DNA of 64,000 nt from contig NZ_NPJA01000050.1 in the NCBI RefSeq assembly GCF_002251295.1, positions 28,925-92,924 on the forward strand. Reading direction: 5' to 3'. Below the pieces are notes generated by a model that was not told where the DNA came from, searched no databases, and saw only the letters and a list, made by a program, of their open reading frames with translations. Below are positions 45,583 to 53,462 of the stretch, in pieces (positions within the stretch are counted from its first letter, which is position 1; every line of letters starts with the position of its first letter). Both the position numbers and the translations under genes were made by a program. This DNA comes from Prevotella sp. P5-50. Its GTDB lineage: Bacteria > Bacteroidota > Bacteroidia > Bacteroidales > Bacteroidaceae.

Positions 45583-47334
45583 ATGGAAAACAACACTGAG
45601 TTGATCGCCCAATGCGAAGCACGGGCAAAAGAATGGCTCTCACCAGCCTTTGATGAAGAGACACGCAAAGCAGTACAGGCCATGCTCGACAATGCCGACA
45701 AGACCGACCTTATCGACGCCTTCTACCAGAACCTCGAATTCGGAACAGGAGGACTCAGAGGCATCATGGGAGCAGGAACCAACCGCATGAACAAATATAT
45801 CGTAGGCATGGCCACACAAGGTTTTGCCAACTATATCCTCAAAGCATTCCCCAACCGCAACGACCTCGCCGTAGTAGTAGGCCACGACTGCCGTAACAAC
45901 GGACGTATGTTTGCAGAAACCGTAGCAGACATCTTCTCTGCCAACGGCATCAAGGTATATCTCTTCGAGAGCCTGCGCCCCACACCAGAGATCTCCTTCG
46001 CCATCCGTCAGCTCCATTGTCAGGCAGGTGTCAACGTCACTGCCTCTCACAACCCACGTGAGTACAATGGCTATAAAGCCTATTGGGATGATGGCGCACA
46101 GGTATTGGCACCCCACGACAAAGGTATCATCGATGAAGTCAATAAAGTCACCATCAACGATGTGAAGTTTGAAGGCAACAAAGACCTCATCGAGATTATC
46201 GGTGGAGAAATGGACTGGGACTACCTCCAGGCAGTCAAAGAGGCCATGGTAGATCAGGATGTCATCCTGCGCAACAAAGACCTCAATATCGTCTATTCGC
46301 CCATGCACGGCACAGGACGCGTCATCATTCCCGAAGCACTGCGCTCATGGGGATTCCAAAACATCCACGTCGTACCCGAACAGATGGTCATCGACGGCAA
46401 TTTCCCCACTGTAGTATCACCCAACCCCGAGAATCCTGAAGCCATGACACTCGGTATGAAACTCGGAACACGCCTCAATGCCGACCTCGTCATAGCATCC
46501 GACCCCGATGCCGACCGTCTCGCCATTGTCTGCCGCAATGCCAAGGGCGAATGGGAAATCCTCAATGGTAACCAAACCTGCATGATGTTCTGCTGGTATA
46601 TCATCGCCAACAAGAAGAAGCTCGGTCAACTCAAGGGCAACGAGTTCCTCGTCAAGACCATCGTCACCACAGAAGTTATTGCCGAGATAGCCAAGAAGAA
46701 CGGTGTAGAACTGCGTGACTGCTATACAGGCTTCAAATGGATTGCCAACGAGATTAGAATCTCAGAAGGCAAACAGAAGTATATCGGTGGTGGTGAAGAA
46801 TCATTCGGATTCCTCCCCTTCGACAAGGTACGCGAAAAAGCCCCCCCCGCCTCTATCTGCCTCATCTGCGAGATAGCAGCATGGGCAAAAGACAACGGCA
46901 AGACCCTCTACGACCTCCTCATGGACATCTATGCCGAATACGGATTCTCTCGCGAGTTCACCGTCAATGTAGTACGTCCAGGAAAGACAGGAGCCGACGA
47001 GATCAAACAGATGATGGCAGACTTCCGTGCCAATCCCCCACAGGTATTGGGTGGTGCCAAGGTAGTGCTGTGGAAAGACTACCAGTCACTCGAAGCCAAG
47101 CATGCCGACGGCACAGTAGAGAAGCTCAACATGCCCGCCACCTCTAATGTACTCCAGTGGTTCTGTGAAGACGGCACCAAGATCAGCGTACGTCCTTCAG
47201 GTACCGAACCCAAGATCAAGTTCTACCTTGAAATCAAAGATGCCTCATTCAAGTGTGCAGGCTGCTACGAGCGTTGCACCAAAGCAGCCGACCAGCGCAT
47301 TGAAGCCATCAAAAAAGATTTGAAACTCGACTAA
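45583..47334 (+). CDS. Phosphoglucomutase/phosphomannomutase
   Basis: A 583-aa alpha-D-phosphohexomutase that interconverts hexose 1- and 6-phosphates, feeding nucleotide sugars for the cell surface. The phosphoserine loop is TASHNPREYNGYKAYW, the metal loop is DPDADRLA, the sugar-specificity loop is GGGEESFGFL, and the phosphate-binding loop is RPSGTEPKIKFYL. The size and N-terminus (GTGGLRGIMGAGTNRMN) fit the PGM2-like group. It stands alone, bracketed by long repeat mosaics, and is followed by an intrinsic terminator. A run of seven C at about 46843 is a potential slippage site within the gene. Confidence 0.93.
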   Translation: MENNTELIAQCEARAKEWLSPAFDEETRKAVQAMLDNADKTDLIDAFYQNLEFGTGGLRGIMGAGTNRMNKYIVGMATQGFANYILKAFPNRNDLAVVVGHDCRNNGRMFAETVADIFSANGIKVYLFESLRPTPEISFAIRQLHCQAGVNVTASHNPREYNGYKAYWDDGAQVLAPHDKGIIDEVNKVTINDVKFEGNKDLIEIIGGEMDWDYLQAVKEAMVDQDVILRNKDLNIVYSPMHGTGRVIIPEALRSWGFQNIHVVPEQMVIDGNFPTVVSPNPENPEAMTLGMKLGTRLNADLVIASDPDADRLAIVCRNAKGEWEILNGNQTCMMFCWYIIANKKKLGQLKGNEFLVKTIVTTEVIAEIAKKNGVELRDCYTGFKWIANEIRISEGKQKYIGGGEESFGFLPFDKVREKAPPASICLICEIAAWAKDNGKTLYDLLMDIYAEYGFSREFTVNVVRPGKTGADEIKQMMADFRANPPQVLGGAKVVLWKDYQSLEAKHADGTVEKLNMPATSNVLQWFCEDGTKISVRPSGTEPKIKFYLEIKDASFKCAGCYERCTKAADQRIEAIKKDLKLD

Positions 47335-47362
47335 CCCTCCCCCACTTCCACAGGAAGATACG

Positions 47363-47403
47363 ACGCCACCCTGTTCTCACCGAACCCAGGGTGGCGTTTT
47401 CAT
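47363..47403 (+). terminator. Terminator of the mutase gene
   Basis: ACGCCACCCTG pairs perfectly with CAGGGTGGCGT and is followed by TTTTC. Confidence 0.9.
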
Positions 47404-47413
47404 TGTCAGATAT

Positions 47414-47524
47414 TAGTGTTTAGTTTATAGGATATGGGATATGGGATATGGGATATGGGTTATAGGTTATAGGTTATAGGTTAGTGTTTAGTGTTTAGTG
47501 TTTAGTGTTTAGAGTTTAGAGATT
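47414..47524. repeat. Heptanucleotide tandem repeat tract
   Basis: Successive 7-bp families: GATATGG four times, GTTATAG about three times, then GTTTAGT/GTTTAGA about six times. The family changes along the tract while the 7-bp period is kept. Confidence 0.8.
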
Positions 47525-48095
47525 CTAGTTTAAGATTATAGTTAAGATTTCGAGCATCAACGATGCGATCCATAAAAAAAATCCTTCCCAGAAGCGAGGT
47601 ATTCGAGCGCATTTTCAGTTAGGATTCTTCTAAAGATTTTGATACACAAGCAAAAACGGACTGAAAGCCCAATGGTTTCCCTAGCCCAGGGCAACACCCT
47701 GAGGAAGAGCGCATTCTAGTCAGGATTTTATTTAAAGATTATAGTGAATTGAATATATTTCTTGCGTCAGCAACATCTTAAAAAAGATTTTCTCCAAAGA
47801 TTTCTAGCCTTTAGGCTACTAAAAAACCACCCACAGAACACAGATTTTGTTTAAAGATTCTCCTCAAGATTCTAGTTTGGATGTCGAGCATCAACGATGC
47901 GATCCATAAAAAAAATCCTTCCCAGAAGCGAGGAACTCGAGCGCATTTTGGTCAAAGATTATAGTTAAAGATTATGTTGTAGCTGCCTACCTTAGTGATA
48001 GATTATTTCTGGCCATAGGCCATATTTTTATTAAAGATTTCCCCCAAAGATTTCTTGCGAAGCAACTTCCAAAATAATTCCGTTTAAATTCCGAT
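47525..48095. repeat. Mosaic of short hairpin repeats downstream of the mutase gene
   Basis: No gene is visible. It contains the second copy of the 108-bp segment (47607-47715), two copies of the GAGCATC-AAC-GATGC module (47552 and 47886), two CGAG-loop-CTCG modules, GGCC-ATA-GGCC and TAGCC-TTT-AGGCTA. It mirrors the upstream mosaic at 44926-45460. Confidence 0.75.
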
Positions 48096-48109
48096 GATCC
48101 GTATCACAT

Positions 48110-48802
48110 TCACTCTAACAGCCTCCCAGGATGTTCCAGTTCTTCTACCAGTTTATCTACAATCGTGCAAGGCTTATGCATCGCATAGTTGCCATCATTA
48201 TGTAATGCCCGAAGTTGTTTTGCAAAGCGCTTGGCCAAGTCCTCACGACCATACTGCTGAAGTAAGCTGTATATATCGGGATTTCCTTTCCGATACTTAA
48301 AGCCTTCATCGCCCATCTTCTTACGAAAGGCATCTTGCAATTTGTCAATGTAGGCCTCGCGGCTAATGGCTGTGTCAAGATACTCAAAATGCAAATAGTA
48401 CCAGAGTTCAAAGGCTTCATTCGTCCAGGCACTTTGGAAACCCAACTTATGGGCTTTCTTGATGGCATCGTTAAAATCATCGAAATCATCCTTGTCAAAT
48501 ACCACCCACACACGGTCAAAAGACATGGCATTTTTACGCTCCAGTTCTGTCTTGATTTCCTGTGTTCTGTCAATCAAAGCTACCGTAGCCCTACCTTCGC
48601 CCTCAATCGTCACCTCACGGACAGTAGAAATGTAGTTCTTGATTAGAGCCTCAAAGTAATGCGGCTCTGTCTTCGTACCTTCACAGACTATGAGGAAACG
48701 CACGAGCTTTTCACGAACATTCTCCTTGCGTTTCTTGGCAGCCTTGGCTTCTTTTCGTTCCCGCCTCAGTTTTGCGATTTCTTCTTTTCTCGAATATCCC
48801 AT
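48110..48802 (-). CDS. RloB-like protein (AbiLii-type)
   Basis: A 230-aa RloB-family protein. A Lys/Arg/Glu-rich N-terminal helix (to about residue 33) precedes a TOPRIM-like fold. FLIVCEGTKTEPHYF carries the conserved Glu41, and VWVVFDKDDFDD carries the acidic pair. Later blocks include AWTNEAFELWYYLHF. RloB acts with RloA in bacterial defence, known as AbiL in lactococci, and TOPRIM-like domains suggest nuclease action. It follows the RloA-like ATPase gene by 9 bp. The system call rests on the pair. Confidence 0.85.
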   Translation of the reverse strand: MGYSRKEEIAKLRRERKEAKAAKKRKENVREKLVRFLIVCEGTKTEPHYFEALIKNYISTVREVTIEGEGRATVALIDRTQEIKTELERKNAMSFDRVWVVFDKDDFDDFNDAIKKAHKLGFQSAWTNEAFELWYYLHFEYLDTAISREAYIDKLQDAFRKKMGDEGFKYRKGNPDIYSLLQQYGREDLAKRFAKQLRALHNDGNYAMHKPCTIVDKLVEELEHPGRLLE

Positions 48803-48811
48803 AGCAGTACT

Positions 48812-50077
48812 CTATTTTCCAATGAAAGGTATAGCGCCATATCGTCCGCGAATATAATCTCGCTTGATGTCACGATCATTGCGCACTTTCTTTCCATCCT
48901 CATCCTTGAATTCCACAAGAGAATAGATATCTGTAGCCTCCACCGTATCCTTCTCAGCGAACCAGATTTGGTCACGCCGAATAATTTCCAAATCAAGCAG
49001 ATTTGTATCGTGAGTAGCGAAGATCAACTGTGCACCATGTCTGTTCTTCTCTGGATCCATGAATAGAAGTACGATGTTCCGAGTCAGTAATGGGTGAAGC
49101 TTTGCATCAAGTTCATCAACAATCAGAGTCTTGCCCTCGTTCAGCGTATCAAATATAGGGCCGGAAATCTCTATAACTTTCTTCGTCCCCTCAGACTCCA
49201 TCTGATTCTTGTGGAAATTGCGTTCCCCTATCACAAGACCATTTTCATTATAGACATTATGAGTAGTAATTGGCTCAACAAAACTACCTGTCACAATATC
49301 CTTTTCAAGCTGTGCCCTTATAGACAGAGGAGCACTATCTAAGGCTTCTTTGGGAATATCTACTTTCTTTACAGAAAATCGGGTAAAGCCCAGTTGCAGA
49401 GTTTTAAAAAACTCCTGAGCCTGATCAGCTCCATTCAAATGCTCCAAAAACATTCTGAGCGTAAAGGCCTCATAACCTTCACTATCGATTCCTGATAGTA
49501 CATTACATTCACCAAACCAGCCCATTATCGAATTGGACTTTTCACCCTTCAGCTGAGCAACAAGTGACAGAAAGAGACGATTCGAATTGGTCAGATCTTC
49601 TTTTCCTTGACCTTCAGGGAATCTTTTCTCAGACACTTCAATGATGTCTCGCGAGCGCATGAAGAGTTCATACTCTTTCTCGCCAAATCGCTTCTCATAA
49701 AGCCACTCAGAGATAATATCGGTTTTGTTGTATTCAAAACCATAGCGATATAGGACCTCACCTTTTATAAACTGTATCTCAAACAACGTAGGTTGCGAGT
49801 CAGAATTTTCATCCAATGCAAAAGGGTCGTAAGGTAGCGCATCACCTTCATTCAAACGCACAGAACGTCTGACCATACTTCGCATAGTAGATATTGCCAG
49901 AATGAAATTACTCTTGCCACTAGAATTTGCACCATAGAAAACTGCCAACGGAAGCAGCTTGTATTTACCTTTGTTGATGACAGACTTTTTATGTTCCTTT
50001 ATGGAACTCGCCTCCATACCAAAAGTTCGTTCCTGTTTAAAAGAGCGATAATTCTTAACTGTGAAATTTACTAGCAT
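48812..50077 (-). CDS. RloA-like AAA ATPase (AbiLi-type)
   Basis: A 421-aa ATP-binding protein of the AAA_21/RloA type. It starts MLVNFTVKNYRSFKQERTF, with Walker A FYGANSSGKSNFILAIS (near residue 50). A middle helical insert is followed by the Walker B-like TLIVDELDAKLHPLL and the switch motif LIFATHDTNLLD. It is the probable sensor of the two-gene RloAB defence unit and is transcribed first. A -7 box (TATCTTTG) lies at 50094-50101. The stretch 50102-50336 upstream holds no gene I can support. Confidence 0.87.
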   Translation of the reverse strand: MLVNFTVKNYRSFKQERTFGMEASSIKEHKKSVINKGKYKLLPLAVFYGANSSGKSNFILAISTMRSMVRRSVRLNEGDALPYDPFALDENSDSQPTLFEIQFIKGEVLYRYGFEYNKTDIISEWLYEKRFGEKEYELFMRSRDIIEVSEKRFPEGQGKEDLTNSNRLFLSLVAQLKGEKSNSIMGWFGECNVLSGIDSEGYEAFTLRMFLEHLNGADQAQEFFKTLQLGFTRFSVKKVDIPKEALDSAPLSIRAQLEKDIVTGSFVEPITTHNVYNENGLVIGERNFHKNQMESEGTKKVIEISGPIFDTLNEGKTLIVDELDAKLHPLLTRNIVLLFMDPEKNRHGAQLIFATHDTNLLDLEIIRRDQIWFAEKDTVEATDIYSLVEFKDEDGKKVRNDRDIKRDYIRGRYGAIPFIGK

Positions 50078-50093
50078 ATCTCAATTTTTTGTG

Positions 50094-50101
50094 CAAAGAT
50101 A
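50094..50101 (-). promoter_or_regulatory. -7 element of the RloAB unit
   Basis: Minus-strand TATCTTTG lies 16 bp before the RloA-like start codon, implying a very short leader. Confidence 0.5.
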
Positions 50102-50336
50102 CAAATAACAATCGGCATAACCTGTAAATTACGAGAAAATATCTCAAAAATCAAGACGTTTTAACACAAACAACCTATTTAACAGCCCAAAAATTAGAAA
50201 AAAAAACACATTTTTCATTGTAAGCCATCAGCGAACCCCGTCTTGCAGAGTTCCTCCTAAAATGTTAGAGAGATTTTCAAAATCTTGCAGGATTCTCCAA
50301 GATTCTCGGAATAAGTCCAGGATTCTTTGAGGATTT

Positions 50337-50945
50337 TCAAAGGATCTCAGAGGATGCCCTGCTGCTTGAGCCTGTGCGACAGGAGTGTAACTCCGTAACT
50401 CCGTAATTCCGTAACTCGCCCCAGCTGCTAAAATCATAATCCTTGATGTCGCTCACGATTCCTGCCTTCACTGGATTCTGGTGTATATATCTCAGAAGCG
50501 TTACGAAATAAGCCATGTCGTTCACCGGCTCACTCTTAAAGCGTTCTTTAAACAAGTGCCCGTCACGTCCATACTTCTTATTATAGTAATACACATAAGA
50601 ACTTGCTATACGCTTAACCGTCTCCCCCACCTTCTCCTCACGCTCACGAATCAAAAGGTGGAAATGATTAGTCATCAGGCAATAGCCATAATAGGTGCAG
50701 TTCGTTCCACAAGGAAGCCCGTTGTCATCCGTACGCAGGCGCATCCGATCAAGAGTATTGATAAACTGCCAATTATCCTCTTCATCTTCAAGGCTGCGAT
50801 TAAGCGAGTACAATGCCTAGCTCGCTTGAGCATTGTCGAGCGTGAGCAGGCTCGACCGAAGGTCAGAGATATTCTGATGATTGATGCCACGCATCATCAC
50901 ATGAAATATCCCTGTGCACGATTCCTTCCTCGCCTGCCTCGGCAT
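50337..50945 (-). pseudogene. REP-associated tyrosine transposase (RAYT), interrupted
   Basis: The N-terminal part reads MPRQARKESCTGIFHVMMRG then INHQNI. After a 75-bp insertion with a stop codon, the frame resumes at LEDEEDNWQFINTLDRMRL. It carries the HUH motif in MTNHFHLLIRE (metal-binding His pair) and the catalytic Tyr region SSYVYYYNKKYGRDGHLFKERF. These are the marks of Y1 transposases associated with REP palindromes. The insertion (50793-50867) is itself REP-like. The C-terminus after SSWGEL is degenerate, with an 8-bp microrepeat (TAACTCCG). Probably inactive. Confidence 0.82.
50793..50867. repeat. REP-like element inserted in the RAYT gene
   Basis: Within 75 bp are AAGCGAG/CTCGCTT and ACAATGC/GCATTGT pairs interleaved with each other, then hairpins CGAGC-GTGAGCAG-GCTCG and GACC-GAA-GGTC. 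The 28 bases at 50837-50864 recur exactly, reverse-complemented, at about 59368-59395. Confidence 0.78.
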
Positions 50946-51031
50946 GCTTGTATTTTAGATCCGTTTATACCCTCAGTTTAAGCTGATGCCACTGACCTGT
51001 CCCTCTGGCATAATCACTTGCACCAATCATC

Positions 51032-51274
51032 ATGCCAGGTGATGTCATCGCACTGAAGAAACTCGCAACGTGGAAAACGTACATTCCCGGTGATTTCATC
51101 TGCGTCGTAGTTACTAGCGAATATAAAGTACTCCGTAAGGTGTCTGTCACTCAGCCTGACGAGCAAAGCATCAACTTCACGCAAATGGTCGATGGCACTC
51201 CCGAAGAGTCCAGCATCCCCAAGGACATCATCGTAGAGATATACAAGGTCGTCGGCAACTACCGACGCCAGTAA
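51032..51274 (+). pseudogene. Remnant of a LexA/S24-type peptidase regulator
   Basis: An 80-codon open frame beginning MPGDVIALKKLATWKTYIPG and ending EIYKVVGNYRRQ. Just upstream in frame are Ser-Leu-Ala-Pro-Ile-Ile, so the text resembles the Ser-Met-x-Pro-Thr-Ile-x-x-Gly-Asp active-site region of S24 peptidases. The N-terminal HTH part is missing and an in-frame stop precedes the Ser. It looks like the tail of a phage-type or mobile-element repressor left in the island. Family assignment is moderate. Confidence 0.5.
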
Positions 51275-51280
51275 CCAAAA

Positions 51281-51330
51281 CAGACATCCACCGACTCAGC
51301 TCACGAAAAAGCTGAATCGGGGGATGCCTG
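51281..51330 (+). other. Long imperfect hairpin after the S24 remnant
   Basis: CAG-CATCC-CCGA-TCAGCT pairs with AGCTGA-TCGG-GGATG-CTG, with single mismatches between blocks, around a loop of 8 bases. There is no U-tract, so it is a weak terminator candidate. Confidence 0.55.
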
Positions 51331-51391
51331 TATATATGCCGCTATAATGCAAAGCCGTTCATCTACGACTCCACATCTTCCATCTTACTTC

Positions 51392-51529
51392 TTACTTATC
51401 ACATCTATTCAGCTCTTCCATCACCAATCCAACGGACACACCTTTCCCGTACCCAATGAACCCACCAAATCCGAAGTCCATAAGATATCCAGCCATCCCG
51501 CTATGATATGTATTATTGAGCTGCCTCAT
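51392..51529 (-). CDS. Candidate 45-aa Gly-rich small protein
   Basis: An open frame of 45 codons on the same strand as the five-gene nuclease operon and 46 bp past its last stop. It starts MRQLNNTYHSGMAGYL. A glycine-rich hydrophobic middle (MDFGFGGFIGYGKGVSVGLV) could span or insert in a membrane, and the end is MEELNRCDK. No ribosome binding site or homology could be confirmed, so it may be chance. It is listed because small hydrophobic effectors often accompany defence operons. Confidence 0.25.
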   Translation of the reverse strand: MRQLNNTYHSGMAGYLMDFGFGGFIGYGKGVSVGLVMEELNRCDK

Positions 51530-51549
51530 TCCTTTTCTTTATAATGTCC

Positions 51550-51573
51550 CGTATGTTGCGATATTATCGCAAC
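51550..51573. repeat. Palindrome-containing boundary repeat, 3' side of nuclease operon
   Basis: CGTATG then a perfect palindrome, GTTGCGATA and TATCGCAAC around one central base (51555-51573). It aligns with 56343-56366 at 18 or more of 24 positions, in the same orientation. It lies 2 bp past the stop codon of the last operon gene. Confidence 0.6.
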
Positions 51574-51575
51574 AA

Positions 51576-51815
51576 CTATTCATACTGATTCTTCCTCCTA
51601 TACTGTTCCGTCAGTTCCAGAAGTTTTCTAAACTTCTCCACCCTATCCGTCTTCATCTTCCCCGCATTCAGGACTTTACGATTCGCCTTCACCCAGTTCA
51701 ACATGTCATGCTCCTCAATCCGATGCTTCGATGGATTCCGTCGATTGCTTTCAACAAAATCAATCACCTCCTCATATCGTTTCAACCAGCGTTCATCCTG
51801 CGTCATAACATTCAT
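51576..51815 (-). CDS. Small helicase-associated (HA)-domain-like protein
   Basis: A 79-aa basic helical protein, last in the five-gene operon. It contains DERWLKRYEEVIDFVESNRR followed by MLNWVKANRKVLNAGKMKTD and RVEKFRKLL. The pattern of a Trp-Val, Lys/Asn-Arg and closing Arg-Leu helix resembles the helicase-associated domain of Bacteroidetes proteins, which may bind nucleic acid. An in-frame TTG at 51824 would overlap the preceding stop; the ATG at 51815 is preferred. The role is unknown; a DNA-binding accessory is plausible. Confidence 0.6.
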   Translation of the reverse strand: MNVMTQDERWLKRYEEVIDFVESNRRNPSKHRIEEHDMLNWVKANRKVLNAGKMKTDRVEKFRKLLELTEQYRRKNQYE

Positions 51816-51820
51816 TAATA

Positions 51821-52618
51821 TCAATGGATTCTCGTTAAATACACATGGTCAAGTCTTTCATGGATAATCGAAGCCACTACCAGCACCTCAGCAAATTGCT
51901 CAAGCCTTACATCTTCATTTACTCTTGCGTTATGTGCTTTGGGATTTCTATACAGTCCATAAAAACCTATACAAAAATTCATAAATCCCTTTTGTTCGCT
52001 CTGTTCACTCTCGGTTTCTAACTTATTCAGAGCAAGAACGGGGATTCCTGATTGTCCTAGCGAAAAGCATGCAGTGACTAGAGAACCTCCATCTTGTTGT
52101 ATTCCTGTCATCTTCCGTAATCTGTCAAATACACTTTTGGCAACCTCTTCCATCGCATGAAAATAGTCTTCATTAAGCCATTCTTCATCACAATACTTTA
52201 TAATTTCGGAATGAATCTTCATTCCCCTAATTTTGTATTTAATTTTCCGTGACCGTTCCTTGGCTTCTGTAATAGTCTGAGCTTTCTTGCATTGTAGTAT
52301 TTCACCTTTCTCGTTTATCTCATACCCTTCATACAACAGTTTCTCATTAATAGCAGCTCTTTCTAACTCAAACTGTTTATTGTCATCATATCGTTTGGGA
52401 GTAATCGTTTTTTGAATAAAATCAATCACGTTATTTCCGCAGCCATTCCGATTTTGAATGTTTTTGAACGCATAGTAAATTCTGTCAGACTTATTCGTGC
52501 CTTCTGCTTGAGGTATGTTACAAAGCGCAAGTATATCCGTTATCTTACTATGCGTTAGGATACCTGCTAGAACGCTAGCAAAATTCAGTAGAGCAAGGTC
52601 GTCAAATGTTGCAATCAT
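51821..52618 (-). CDS. TIGR02391/Ymh-like HEPN protein, putative RNase effector
   Basis: A 265-aa protein, fourth in the operon. The N-terminal half (residues 1 to about 110) is helical and ends in RAAINEKLLYEGYEINEKGE. The C-terminal half matches the TIGR02391 (Ymh) pattern: FHAMEEVAKSVFDRLRKMTG, then GLYRNPKAHNARVN, then EVLVVASIIHERLDHVYL. The RNPKAH segment (Arg224 to His229) is an R-x4-H motif, the catalytic signature of HEPN ribonucleases. RNase activity is inferred. It begins 4 bp after the HNH gene, so it is tightly coupled to it. Confidence 0.75.
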   Translation of the reverse strand: MIATFDDLALLNFASVLAGILTHSKITDILALCNIPQAEGTNKSDRIYYAFKNIQNRNGCGNNVIDFIQKTITPKRYDDNKQFELERAAINEKLLYEGYEINEKGEILQCKKAQTITEAKERSRKIKYKIRGMKIHSEIIKYCDEEWLNEDYFHAMEEVAKSVFDRLRKMTGIQQDGGSLVTACFSLGQSGIPVLALNKLETESEQSEQKGFMNFCIGFYGLYRNPKAHNARVNEDVRLEQFAEVLVVASIIHERLDHVYLTRIH

Positions 52619-52622
52619 TTCA

Positions 52623-53462
52623 CTATTTTAAAAGATCAAACACCGCCGGAGTATTTACACAAGCCTTTTCTAGCACAGGTTTCCAATAGTTTACACCCAT
52701 AAGATCCTGCATATCATTACATGTTCTATTTATACTGCTTATTATTTCAGTATCAGAAACACCTGGGGCATAATTACGAACAAAATATTCCAATTCTGTT
52801 ATCACATCATCTGAGTTCTCCAGATAGCGATTGAGAAGGTCAAGTTTTTTATAGTGCTTCTCAATCCTTGTTTGAAGAACCGAGTCATAACCAACAGGAA
52901 ATCTTAAGTAGAAATTAATTGCTATTTTTCCATTCGCCACGCTCACATCTGCAAAGAAGTATTGCACAGGTGGTATATCATCAATATAGAAATTAATAAA
53001 GCACCTCTTGTTATTCTCGTCAAGCCAATAATCATCCTTTTTGCTGTTGCAAGTCGAGCAGCAGGGAATTAGATTCCACGGCATACTGCTATACTCTGGG
53101 AATGGAGTCTTGGGCAGAATATGATCAAGCGTTCCCACTTTGTCAAGTTGGCAATATGGACATACATTACTGATACGGCCTTTGGATGTTGTGGTAAGTT
53201 CTATTTTCAACTCTTTGAACTTTTTGGCCCTATAGCTATAAAGACCGCGAAGCGCAACTGCTTTCCAATCTGACATTTTAAGTTGATGATTTCGCAATTC
53301 CTCCAGGGTATCAGCAGCCATCATTCTTTTGTAAAGACCAAAGCTTCTCCTTACTTTTCTTCTTAATAGAGACAATTTCTCTTTTCTGGACAGTTGTTTA
53401 CGGTTCACAACCTCCTTGTGAAAACCATAAGGATTCTTACTGTATTTCGCCCGCTTCTTCAT
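52623..53462 (-). CDS. HNH endonuclease (PtuB/TIGR02646-like)
   Basis: A 279-aa protein with a Lys/Arg-rich N-terminus and a central zinc-bound HNH fold. Cys101-Pro-Tyr-Cys104 is followed by DHILPKTPFPEYSS (Asp113-His114), then MPWNLIPCCSTCNSKKDDYW with Asn130, Cys135, Cys138 and Asn139. This spacing is that of HNH nucleases paired with an ATPase in Septu (PtuB) and in some retron systems. The gene overlaps the upstream ATPase gene by 26 bp, so the two are translationally coupled. DNA cleavage is inferred from intact catalytic residues. Confidence 0.82.
   Translation of the reverse strand: MKKRAKYSKNPYGFHKEVVNRKQLSRKEKLSLLRRKVRRSFGLYKRMMAADTLEELRNHQLKMSDWKAVALRGLYSYRAKKFKELKIELTTTSKGRISNVCPYCQLDKVGTLDHILPKTPFPEYSSMPWNLIPCCSTCNSKKDDYWLDENNKRCFINFYIDDIPPVQYFFADVSVANGKIAINFYLRFPVGYDSVLQTRIEKHYKKLDLLNRYLENSDDVITELEYFVRNYAPGVSDTEIISSINRTCNDMQDLMGVNYWKPVLEKACVNTPAVFDLLK

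Noticed and set aside
50228..50437. 69-aa minus-strand frame overlapping the RAYT 3' end
   Set aside because: It arises from short degenerate direct repeats (TAACTCCG and GGATTTTCAAA types) and has no independent support.
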